Shown piece after piece: positions 1 through 4,332 of a DNA stretch of 5,912 nucleotides (within the stretch, counting starts at the first letter, position 1; every line of letters begins with the position of its first letter). Location: NCBI GenBank assembly GCA_013152795.1, contig JAADFS010000102.1, positions 1 through 5,912 of the forward strand, read 5' to 3'. The notes beneath the pieces were generated by a model. That model saw only the letters and a program-made list of their open reading frames with translations. It searched no databases and had not been told where the DNA came from. Made by a program: the position numbers and the translations under genes. This DNA comes from Deferribacteres bacterium (GTDB lineage Bacteria; Nitrospirota; Thermodesulfovibrionia; UBA6902).

Positions 1-388
1 CATGTTCGATGCCCAGTCTTCCCAGAAGCTCCCTGACGCGCCTTTCAATCTCTTCTTCCGGCGGATTCAGGTATTCCCTTAAACAGAAGGCGACGTTCTC
101 GCGGACATTCATGGAGTCAAAGAGTGCGCCTTCCTGGAAGACTATGCTGAATTTCATCCGGAAATCCCTCAGCTCCGATTCAGGCAGCACGGTAATGTCC
201 TGCCCGTCTATCAGGATTTCTCCATGGTCGGGTCTTAAAAGCCCCAGCATCAGCCTGAGAATCGTGGTCTTGCCCCCGCCGCTGCGCCCGAGTACGGCTA
301 TCCTTTCATGAAAACGGGCGCTGAAGCTGACATTATCCAGCACCACATGGTTGTCATGAGTGAGCGTGACGTTTCTGAACTCTATCAT
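1..388 (-). CDS. mlaF: MlaF-type lipid ABC transporter ATPase, partial (3' end outside window)
   Basis: This encodes the first 129 residues of an ABC ATPase that runs off the left edge. It starts MIEFRNVTLTHDNHVVLDNV and has a Walker A motif GRSGGGKTT at residues 34-42. The Q-loop region FQEGALFDSMNVRENVAF, with Gln at 85, is typical of the MlaF/Ttg2A branch rather than of nutrient importers. The signature motif, Walker B and H-loop lie outside the window. By family knowledge it powers phospholipid movement between the inner and outer membrane together with MlaE and an MlaD-type MCE protein. The ATG overlaps the mlaE stop in an ATGA arrangement and no good Shine-Dalgarno precedes it, so translation is probably coupled to mlaE. 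An mlaD homologue is expected further along the same strand, but none is visible. Confidence 0.93.
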   Translation of the reverse strand, partial: MIEFRNVTLTHDNHVVLDNVSFSARFHERIAVLGRSGGGKTTILRLMLGLLRPDHGEILIDGQDITVLPESELRDFRMKFSIVFQEGALFDSMNVRENVAFCLREYLNPPEEEIERRVRELLGRLGIEH

Positions 389-1149
389 ACACTCATACCC
401 AGGAGGTACAGCAGTCCCCTTGTCAGCATGAAGTCAGAGACGATAATCATTATCATTGAAAACATGACGGCCGAGGTGGTCGCCTTTCTCAGTCCCCGTG
501 CCCCGCCCCTCGCCGACAGCCCCATGTAGCAGGCGATACAGGATATCAGGTATCCGAAGATGAAAGGTTTTGCAATGCCTGAGAATATATTGTTAAAGTT
601 CATTATCTCCTTGATCTGGCTCCAGTAGAAAGAGCCGCTCTGGTTACTGACGAAAACGGATATGTAGTAGCCGCCCAACAATGAGACGGCGTCGCCTATG
701 ATTGTCAGCACGGGGAGCATTATAACCGCGCCGACAACCCTGGGGGTGACCAGTTTTTTTACCGGGTTTACGCCGTGCACCCTGAGAATGTCCACCTGGT
801 GCCCCAAGGTCATTGACCCGAGCTCTGAGGCGGTTCCCGAACCCACCCTTCCGGCAAAAACAAGGGCTATGGCTACAGGCCCTATCTCCCTGATTATGGC
901 CATACCGACTATTTTGCCGGTGTACATCTTCAGCCCCAGGTCTGCAAGCTCGGCCGAAATCTGCAGTGACATGGCCATACCAATAAAAAGGGACACGAGA
1001 AATATTATAAAAAATGATCCTGTGCCCATATAATCCATCTGTTCTATTATTTCCCTGAGGTAAAACGGCCTGCGGAAGATGCCAAGCGGTGCCTTAACGG
1101 ATAAGATATAGAAATCCTGAAGCCTTGCTATATTTTCCTTTATATTCAT
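385..1149 (-). CDS. mlaE: MlaE-type ABC transporter permease
   Basis: This is a 254-residue integral membrane permease of the MlaE/Ttg2B family, of normal length. An amphipathic N-terminus is followed by hydrophobic segments near residues 44-63, 82-100, 138-163, 193-211 and 226-250. Family-typical stretches are REIGPVAIALVFAGRVGSG (residues 87-105) and GGARGLRKATTSAV (215-228). The stretch ASELGSMTLGHQVDILRVHG also fits the ASELG/Q-x-DALxV element of MlaE proteins. It forms the inner-membrane channel of the lipid-transport complex, with MlaF as ATPase. Gene order here is mlaE then mlaF, the reverse of E. coli. The ATG at 1149 has only a weak AAG-like ribosome site upstream. It is the first gene of its transcript and diverges from the rhodanese gene, with a 212-bp gap between them. 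Confidence 0.93.
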   Translation of the reverse strand: MNIKENIARLQDFYILSVKAPLGIFRRPFYLREIIEQMDYMGTGSFFIIFLVSLFIGMAMSLQISAELADLGLKMYTGKIVGMAIIREIGPVAIALVFAGRVGSGTASELGSMTLGHQVDILRVHGVNPVKKLVTPRVVGAVIMLPVLTIIGDAVSLLGGYYISVFVSNQSGSFYWSQIKEIMNFNNIFSGIAKPFIFGYLISCIACYMGLSARGGARGLRKATTSAVMFSMIMIIVSDFMLTRGLLYLLGMSV

Positions 1150-1205
1150 TCTTAATTTAAGTATATGAAGTAATTATACTGCAATTATACCGGATTTCCA
1201 TCATG

Positions 1206-1226
1206 TGATTATAATAATGATTATAA
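1206..1226. promoter_or_regulatory. AT-rich dyad / direct repeat, candidate operator
   Basis: The word TGATTATAA occurs at 1206-1214 and again at 1218-1226, a 12-bp direct repeat. The same segment contains an inverted repeat, TTATAAT (1209-1215) and ATTATAA (1220-1226), around AATG. Such overlapping symmetry is common in operators, and the composition is faintly Fur-like. The match to a Fur consensus is poor, so no regulator is assigned. It sits just upstream of the putative mlaE -10 elements. Confidence 0.3.
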
Positions 1227-1253
1227 AAAAATCACCGGATTGAGATTTTTATA

Positions 1254-1270
1254 TTGACATAAGTTGACAT
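1254..1270 (+). promoter_or_regulatory. Tandem TTGACAT motifs, candidate promoter or activator site for the rhodanese operon
   Basis: TTGACAT occurs at 1254-1260 and 1264-1270, exactly 10 bp apart, so on the same DNA face. Each contains a perfect sigma-70 -35 hexamer. The -10 candidates downstream are poor: TATTTA at 1276-1281, 16 bp after the first hexamer, is the best. This is either a weak promoter that needs an activator or a regulator site that only resembles a -35 box. Confidence 0.35.
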
Positions 1271-1361
1271 CATAGTATTTAATAGTCTTAGCCTTACTGT
1301 CTTGAAGTAAGCTGTGCATCCACCGTCTTAACAAATATCAACTTAAAAAGGAGGGTATTAA

Positions 1362-2318
1362 ATGTTATTTCAGCGTGAAAAAGACAAAAATATCGGCAGA
1401 AGAATTATTACGGTTGTTTTTTCATTGTTTCTGTTTATAGCACTGTCTGCGGGCTACCAGAACGCGCTTGCCGGTTCAAATGTCCCGCCTCTCGTGGAAA
1501 CCCAGTGGCTTGCCAAAAACCTGAATAAGCCCGGATTACGCATTATATATATGGCCGGCATGGTCCAGAATGACAAGGCAAACTTCGACAGCAAGCATAT
1601 CCCCGGCTCCGTATATCTTGATATCGGCAGCCTGATGGGTGTACTGGGCAACGGCAGCACGCCTCCTGACAAGGCCAAGTTCGAGGCACTGATGGGCAGG
1701 CTCGGCATCAGCAATGACTCCTATGTGATTGTTTCCGGCGGCAGCGGTGGAAATCCTTTTATTACCAGTGTATTCTGGCTTATGCAGTATTTCGGCCACG
1801 AAAAACTAAGCTATCTGAACGGAGGGGTCTCAAAGTGGGTGAGAGAAAAACTCCCGACAACAGGAGCCCCGACGAAGATAACCCCTGCAACATATAAGGC
1901 CACGCCGGACAGTTCCGTATATGCAAGTGCGGATTATGTGCTGAAGAACCTGAAGAATCCGAAAGTTGTAATAGTTGATACACGCGGCGCGGATGCATAT
2001 AAGGGAGTGAAGAACGAGCAGCCGAAAATAAACAAGAGAACAGGACATATCCCCGGCGCTGTAAACCTTAATTTTTATCCGAGCAACCTTAACAGGGACG
2101 GTACGTTCAAGTCGGTCAGTGCCCTGAAGGCCCTTTATGAATCCAAAGGCGTAACAAAAGACAAGGAAGTTATCACGTACTGCCAGGGGGGGATACGGGC
2201 TGCGCATACCTATTTTGTGCTGAAAAACCTCCTCGGTTATCCGAAGGTCAGAAACTATGTGGGCTCATGGGGCCAGTGGTCGAATCTTGATCCCGCAAAG
2301 TATCCTGTAGAGAAATAA
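1362..2318 (+). CDS. Exported two-domain rhodanese (sulfurtransferase)
   Basis: This is a 318-residue thiosulfate/3-mercaptopyruvate sulfurtransferase-like protein. A Sec-type signal peptide is visible: basic start, hydrophobic core at about residues 15-30, and likely cleavage after ALA at 37. RR at 13-14 lacks the rest of a Tat motif. Two rhodanese domains follow, at about 43-165 and 185-313, each with the family HIPG element (DSKHIPGSVYLD; RTGHIPGAVNL). The C-terminal domain has the active loop CQGGIRA with Cys274, the only cysteine in the protein. The N-terminal domain has VSGGSGGNPF (124-133) in that place and is presumably structural, as in classical rhodaneses. The protein would transfer sulfane sulfur to cyanide, thiols or another acceptor outside the cytoplasm; the substrate cannot be told from sequence. 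AAGGAGGG lies 6 nt before the ATG. Three DsrE-like genes follow on the same strand. Confidence 0.92.
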   Translation: MLFQREKDKNIGRRIITVVFSLFLFIALSAGYQNALAGSNVPPLVETQWLAKNLNKPGLRIIYMAGMVQNDKANFDSKHIPGSVYLDIGSLMGVLGNGSTPPDKAKFEALMGRLGISNDSYVIVSGGSGGNPFITSVFWLMQYFGHEKLSYLNGGVSKWVREKLPTTGAPTKITPATYKATPDSSVYASADYVLKNLKNPKVVIVDTRGADAYKGVKNEQPKINKRTGHIPGAVNLNFYPSNLNRDGTFKSVSALKALYESKGVTKDKEVITYCQGGIRAAHTYFVLKNLLGYPKVRNYVGSWGQWSNLDPAKYPVEK

Positions 2319-2331
2319 AAAAAACAAATAA

Positions 2332-2407
2332 AGTGTCAGTGTCAGTGATGAGTGTCAGTTGAAAAACTCCACTGACACTGACAGTAATAAACTGACACTG
2401 AATCAGT
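2332..2407 (+). repeat. Cluster of AGTGTCAGT inverted repeats (large hairpin) between rhodanese and DsrE-like genes
   Basis: AGTGTCAGT occurs at 2332-2340, 2338-2346 and 2351-2359. Its complement ACTGACACT occurs at 2371-2379 and 2391-2399, with a near copy at 2377-2385. The arms TGTCAGTGTCAGTG (2334-2347) and CACTGACACTGACA (2370-2383) form a perfect 14-bp stem. The 22-nt loop can hold a small AGTT-GAAA-AACT hairpin (2357-2368), which has a GNRA-type loop. A short palindrome, ACTGA-A-TCAGT (2397-2407), ends just before the ribosome site of the next gene. No T-run follows the stem, so it is not a standard intrinsic terminator. It may be an attenuator, an RNA-processing or stability element, or an expanded GTCAGT repeat. 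Confidence 0.85.
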
Positions 2408-2426
2408 AAAAGGAGGTGAAAAAAGA

Positions 2427-2699
2427 ATGGCAAAGAAAATCGCTGTTCTGGTCAGAGACAGACAGGGCGAGGCCCTCAGAATGGGAGTAGGCATGATCCT
2501 GGCGGATGACGCCGTGGATGTGTATGTGCTTGACAGAGAGGTGGAGAAGACGGATGACAACGTGATGAACCTGGAGACAATGGGCGATATGGATATAAAG
2601 GTTTTCACCAACTTCAAGGGAAATGAAAACATGGAATACCTCTCCACAGAGGAGATAGCACAGAAGCTCCTTGAATACGATCATATACTGCCTTACTGA
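2427..2699 (+). CDS. Small DsrE/DsrF-like protein without cysteine
   Basis: This is a 90-residue soluble protein starting MAKKIAVLVRDRQGEALRMG and ending YDHILPY. The order of a first strand (KIAVLV), a helix, a second strand (VDVYVLD) and a final strand (DHILPY) fits the DsrE/TusD-like fold. The identification comes from pattern and from its two neighbours. It has no cysteine, so it cannot itself carry a persulfide; a structural or partner subunit role, as for TusC/DsrF, is more likely. It is shorter than usual DsrF/TusC proteins (roughly 115-120 residues). A strong AGGAGGTG at 2411-2418 precedes the ATG, directly after the inverted-repeat cluster. Gene two of the apparent four-gene sulfur operon. 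Confidence 0.8.
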   Translation: MAKKIAVLVRDRQGEALRMGVGMILADDAVDVYVLDREVEKTDDNVMNLETMGDMDIKVFTNFKGNENMEYLSTEEIAQKLLEYDHILPY

Positions 2700-2771
2700 T
2701 ACGGTTTTTTATCTGCCGGAAAAAGCTGCAAAGACGTTCGGGAGCGGACAAGTCTATTTAAGGAGGCAAAA

Positions 2772-2936
2772 ATGAAAATCCTGTACCTGGTAAAACAGAC
2801 CGATGATACATTGAATAAATTCATCGAAGAGCATAAGAAAACAAACGATGTTACGGTAATAAACATCAATGAGAACAAAAACTACGACGAGATTGTTGAT
2901 TCCATCGCGTCAAGTGACAAGGTCATTTCCTGGTGA
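2772..2936 (+). CDS. 54-residue DsrH/TusB-like miniprotein
   Basis: This 54-codon gene starts MKILYLVKQTDDTL at 2772 and ends DKVISW before TGA at 2934-2936. AAGGAGG at 2760-2766 sits 5 nt before the ATG, which strongly supports translation. The N-terminus (KILYLVKQ) resembles the first strand of DsrH/TusB (typically LH-I-x-KSP). The C-terminal run YDEIVDSIASSDKVISW resembles the DsrH/TusB ending, where a Tyr and a hydrophobic run lead to a terminal SW. The usual family length is about 95 residues, so the middle of the fold is missing or compressed. There is no cysteine. It is followed after 37 nt by a DsrE-like gene, giving a DsrF-H-E-like trio. The family call is an inference; that the gene is real is well supported. 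Base composition is more AT-rich than its neighbours. Confidence 0.78.
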   Translation: MKILYLVKQTDDTLNKFIEEHKKTNDVTVININENKNYDEIVDSIASSDKVISW

Positions 2937-2973
2937 TCCTGAAGCTTTTCTATTTTAAGGAGGAAGACAAAAG

Positions 2974-3276
2974 ATGAAACTTGGAATCCTGGTCAATACC
3001 GATAAGCGACTTGAGGATATCTTGGGAATTACGAAATCAGCCATATCAAAGGGTCACGAAGTTATTATATTCTGTATGGATGAGGGGACGAAACTCCTGG
3101 GCAATCCTTCATTTACCGGATTATGCACTACAAAGGGCATTACAATGAATTTCTGCGACCACAGCGCCAAGGGCATGGGGGTTTCCACGGACGGAGTACC
3201 AAAGGAGATCGGTTGCGGAAGCCAGTTTGATAATGCCAACATGGCCCACGAGGCTGACAAGGTAATTGTTCTTTAA
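2974..3276 (+). CDS. DsrE-family sulfur-relay protein with four cysteines
   Basis: This is a 100-residue soluble protein starting MKLGILVNTDKRLEDILGIT and ending ADKVIVL. It has the DsrE-type order of a first strand (KLGILVNT), helix, second strand (HEVIIFCMDEG), a cysteine-bearing loop and a final strand. Cysteines are at 34, 51, 61 and 81. The motif NFCDHSAKGMGV (59-70) matches the C-x-x-SA-x-x-x-G pattern around the persulfide cysteine in DsrE-like proteins, so Cys61 is the best active-site candidate. Cys81 lies in IGCGSQFDN. It probably accepts or passes on sulfane sulfur and is the only trio member able to do so. TAAGGAGGA at 2956-2964 gives an ideal ribosome site. It is the last gene of the operon, followed by hairpins between converging transcripts. 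Confidence 0.88.
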   Translation: MKLGILVNTDKRLEDILGITKSAISKGHEVIIFCMDEGTKLLGNPSFTGLCTTKGITMNFCDHSAKGMGVSTDGVPKEIGCGSQFDNANMAHEADKVIVL

Positions 3277-3301
3277 GTCTGAACTATTTCAACTTAATGT
3301 T

Positions 3302-3355
3302 GCATAAAGGCGGCAAGGCAGCCTGCCTTGCCTGCTGGCGATGTTTTTATGCCAG
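3302..3355 (+). terminator. Hairpin with downstream T-run after the sulfur operon (possible terminator)
   Basis: GGCAAGGCAG (3312-3321) and CTGCCTTGCC (3323-3332) are exact complements around one base, giving at least an 8-bp stem with a 5-nt loop. A run of five Ts follows at 3344-3348. The outer words GCATAAA (3302-3308) and TTTATGC (3346-3352) could close a longer stem, and CTGGC/GCCAG (3335-3339, 3351-3355) is an alternative. The T-run lies 11 nt past the main stem, so it is not a textbook terminator. Confidence 0.4.
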
Positions 3356-3385
3356 TGTGAGATTAGTGCAATCATTCGGCAATAA

Positions 3386-3424
3386 CCAGAAATATACCCG
3401 CACAACGTGCGGGTATATTTCTGG
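3386..3424. terminator. Bidirectional intrinsic terminator, perfect 18-bp stem
   Basis: The arm CCAGAAATATACCCGCAC (3386-3403) is exactly complementary to GTGCGGGTATATTTCTGG (3407-3424), with AAC between. The inner CCCGCAC/GTGCGGG core is followed on either strand by the T-rich TATATTTCT. This is the expected form of a two-way terminator. It lies between the plus-strand sulfur operon and a minus-strand gene that ends 15 bp away, which matches that role. Confidence 0.85.
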
Positions 3425-3438
3425 TCAGGCAGGGCTGC

Positions 3439-3807
3439 CTAAAATCTGATGCCCCTCTCCTTTACAGCCTTCCAGCTTACGCCGTTAAACATCAGCAGTT
3501 TCATAACCCTGTTGCGCGGGGGGACATTGTAGAGAAAGATGCCTATGGTAGCGGCAATAAACAGGAATTTTGTTTCAAAACCCCATCCCGACAAAGTTAC
3601 ATATGCAAGGAATAAAAATGCCGTTCCGAGGTAGAGGGTCCTCTCATAGGCCGTGTCGAGGAGTTTCTTCAGGGCGGTGAAGGATTCCTGATCGAGCTCG
3701 GGAATCGTATGGGGTCCTATGCCGGACAGCCCCCTCTTTCTCACTGCATATATCAGAAAGATTACAACTCCGGTAAAGAGATATATATATCCTTCCAGAT
3801 TATACAC
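3439..3807 (-). CDS. Small three-helix membrane protein, unknown function
   Basis: I do not recognise this family. The 122-residue reading has three hydrophobic segments: about residues 6-22 (GYIYLFTGVVIFLIYAV), 58-74 (LYLGTAFLFLAYVTLSG) and 80-95 (KFLFIAATIGIFLYNV). An acidic, soluble 35-residue linker separates helices one and two, and the tail is basic (VKERGIRF). It has no cysteines. I chose the GTG at 3807 because AAAAGGAGG (plus-strand CCTCCTTTT, 3816-3824) lies 8 nt upstream. An in-frame GTG at 3831 would add eight residues, but its purine-rich stretch is too close to the codon. The gene follows the 63-residue minus-strand gene after about 80 bp and is probably cotranscribed with it. 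It ends at the bidirectional terminator. The TAG stop lies in a small AGGCAG-GG-CTGCCT palindrome (3427-3440). Confidence 0.75.
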   Translation of the reverse strand: MYNLEGYIYLFTGVVIFLIYAVRKRGLSGIGPHTIPELDQESFTALKKLLDTAYERTLYLGTAFLFLAYVTLSGWGFETKFLFIAATIGIFLYNVPPRNRVMKLLMFNGVSWKAVKERGIRF

Positions 3808-3815
3808 CTGCCTTG

Positions 3816-3859
3816 CCTCCTTTTCCCCCACTTGCCCTCCGGTATGGCGAGCAAGTGGG
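3816..3859 (-). promoter_or_regulatory. Leader hairpin and ribosome site for the three-helix membrane protein
   Basis: CCCACTTGC (3827-3835) and GCAAGTGGG (3851-3859) form a 9-bp stem with a 15-base loop. Read on the minus strand, the stem ends 2 nt before the AAAAGGAGG ribosome site (3824-3816). It covers the alternative GTG at 3831, further support for the start at 3807. A 9-bp repeat at this distance can arise by chance, so any regulatory role is speculative. Confidence 0.3.
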
Positions 3860-3887
3860 CCGACGCTATGTTTGCCTGGTATTTTGT

Positions 3888-4079
3888 TTACAGTCCTTCC
3901 ATTTCTTTCAGCGCATCCTCAACGTTTTCGTAACATCTCTTCTTCTCCTCATCCGTGAGTTTTGAGGGGTCTTTCAGATCGCTTATCCTGCAGACAAATT
4001 CCTTGCCCTGCGCGTCCCTCAGAAGGACAAACTGGGTTGCCGTTGATTCCGTTATTTCCGGTTTTTTTTCTTCCGCCAT
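3888..4079 (-). CDS. 63-residue charged protein with two cysteines, unknown function
   Basis: I do not recognise this family. The protein is soluble and highly charged, starting MAEEKKPEITESTATQFVLL. A short strand-like core (QFVLLRDAQGKEFVCRISDL, residues 16-35) is followed by an acidic helical half (KLTDEEKKRCYENVEDALKEM). Cysteines are at 30 and 49. A purine-rich AAAGGGGGAT lies about 9 nt before the ATG and supports translation. It lies between the YeiH-type exporter upstream (253-bp gap) and the three-helix membrane protein downstream, all on the minus strand. A small partner or sensor of the membrane proteins is possible, but only position suggests it. The two cysteines could bind metal or react with sulfur species; no motif proves this. 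Confidence 0.75.
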   Translation of the reverse strand: MAEEKKPEITESTATQFVLLRDAQGKEFVCRISDLKDPSKLTDEEKKRCYENVEDALKEMEGL

Positions 4080-4188
4080 CTTTCTAATCCCCCTTTCATT
4101 GAGTCAAGTGGCATTAAAAATACCGCTCGCAGGCAGTGGGACCTGCCGGAAAGCTTTATCTGCGATGCTTTCAGTGGTAGCAGCTCAG

Positions 4189-4213
4189 CCCCCCTCCCGC
4201 CAAGGGAGGGGGG
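4189..4213. repeat. Perfect 10-bp GC hairpin
   Basis: CCCCCCTCCC (4189-4198) and GGGAGGGGGG (4204-4213) form a perfect stem around GCCAA. On the plus strand it is followed by the T-rich ACTTGTTTCTTTC, so it could terminate a plus-strand transcript, but no plus-strand gene ends nearby. On the minus strand, where it lies 120 bp after the exporter gene, no T-run follows. A dispersed REP-like palindrome or an mRNA 3'-end stabiliser is equally possible. Confidence 0.6.
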
Positions 4214-4227
4214 ACTTGTTTCTTTCT

Positions 4228-4255
4228 GCACCCTGACAACTGCACCCTGCACCCT
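4228..4255. repeat. Heptamer repeat GCACCCT
   Basis: GCACCCT occurs at 4228-4234, 4242-4248 and 4249-4255. The slot at 4235-4241 reads GACAACT, a decayed unit in the same 7-bp register. It is a short tandem repeat in non-coding DNA with no evident function. Confidence 0.6.
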
Positions 4256-4332
4256 CTGTTAAGTTACCCATATCCATCGCTTTATAAGGATTTTCCGGCA
4301 GGCTCTCCCGCCTGTTTATACAACATCAGGAA

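Larger units (their letters stand above)
1150..1361. promoter_or_regulatory. Divergent AT-rich control region between mlaE and the rhodanese operon
   Basis: This 212-bp gap must hold the promoters for both divergent transcripts. On the minus strand two TATAAT hexamers lie 11 bp apart (plus-strand ATTATA at 1173-1178 and 1184-1189), a plausible -10 cluster for mlaE. No convincing -35 matches them. On the plus strand two TTGACAT motifs lie near 1254-1270. A small hairpin, CTTACT (1293-1298) with AGTAAG (1306-1311), would fall near the start of the rhodanese leader. The rhodanese ribosome site AAGGAGGG is at 1348-1355. The role is inferred from position; exact start sites cannot be read from sequence. 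Confidence 0.6.
4130..4314. repeat. Imperfect inverted repeat bounding a gene-free 185-bp segment (possible MITE/REP-like remnant)
   Basis: CCTGCCGGAAA at 4142-4152 is exactly mirrored by TTTCCGGCAGG at 4292-4302. GCGATG (4162-4167) is mirrored by CATCGC (4275-4280) at a similar offset. Outward, the 20-bp ends 4130-4149 and 4295-4314 match at 15 of 20 positions, and each can form its own CAGG/CCTG hairpin. The segment also holds a G/C-only hairpin and heptamer repeats. No ORF, tRNA or clear promoter was seen in 4080-4332. An old miniature element is one reading; accidental similarity is not excluded. Confidence 0.35.

Noticed and set aside
9..1033. Plus-strand open frames (9-311, 308-529, 698-1033)
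   Set aside because: They overlap the convincing minus-strand mlaF and mlaE genes and show no family features of their own.
1206..1226. Fur box
   Set aside because: The segment is AT-rich and dyad-like but fits the Fur consensus poorly, and neither neighbour is an iron gene.
1374..1406. Tat signal in the rhodanese N-terminus (RR at residues 13-14)
   Set aside because: The pair is followed by IITV and lacks the S/T-RR-x-F-L-K context; the segment fits an ordinary Sec signal.
2332..2407. CRISPR array or intrinsic terminator reading of the AGTGTCAGT cluster
   Set aside because: The units are 9 bp with overlaps and inversions and no uniform spacers, so it is not a CRISPR array. No T-run follows the stem, so it is not a standard terminator.
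2713..2722. Third copy of CTGCCGGAAA, also present in the 4130-4314 inverted repeat
   Set aside because: Many 10-bp repeats are expected by chance here, and the flanks do not align beyond this word, so it is not evidence of another element copy.
1454..2878. Minus-strand open frames opposite the rhodanese and DsrE-like genes
   Set aside because: They are antisense shadows; the plus-strand genes have clear motifs and strong ribosome sites, and these frames have neither.
3322..3818. CCTGCCTTGCCT repeated at 3322-3333 and 3807-3818
   Set aside because: One or two 12-bp matches are expected by chance in a window this size. One copy is part of a hairpin and the other part of a leader, with no shared context.
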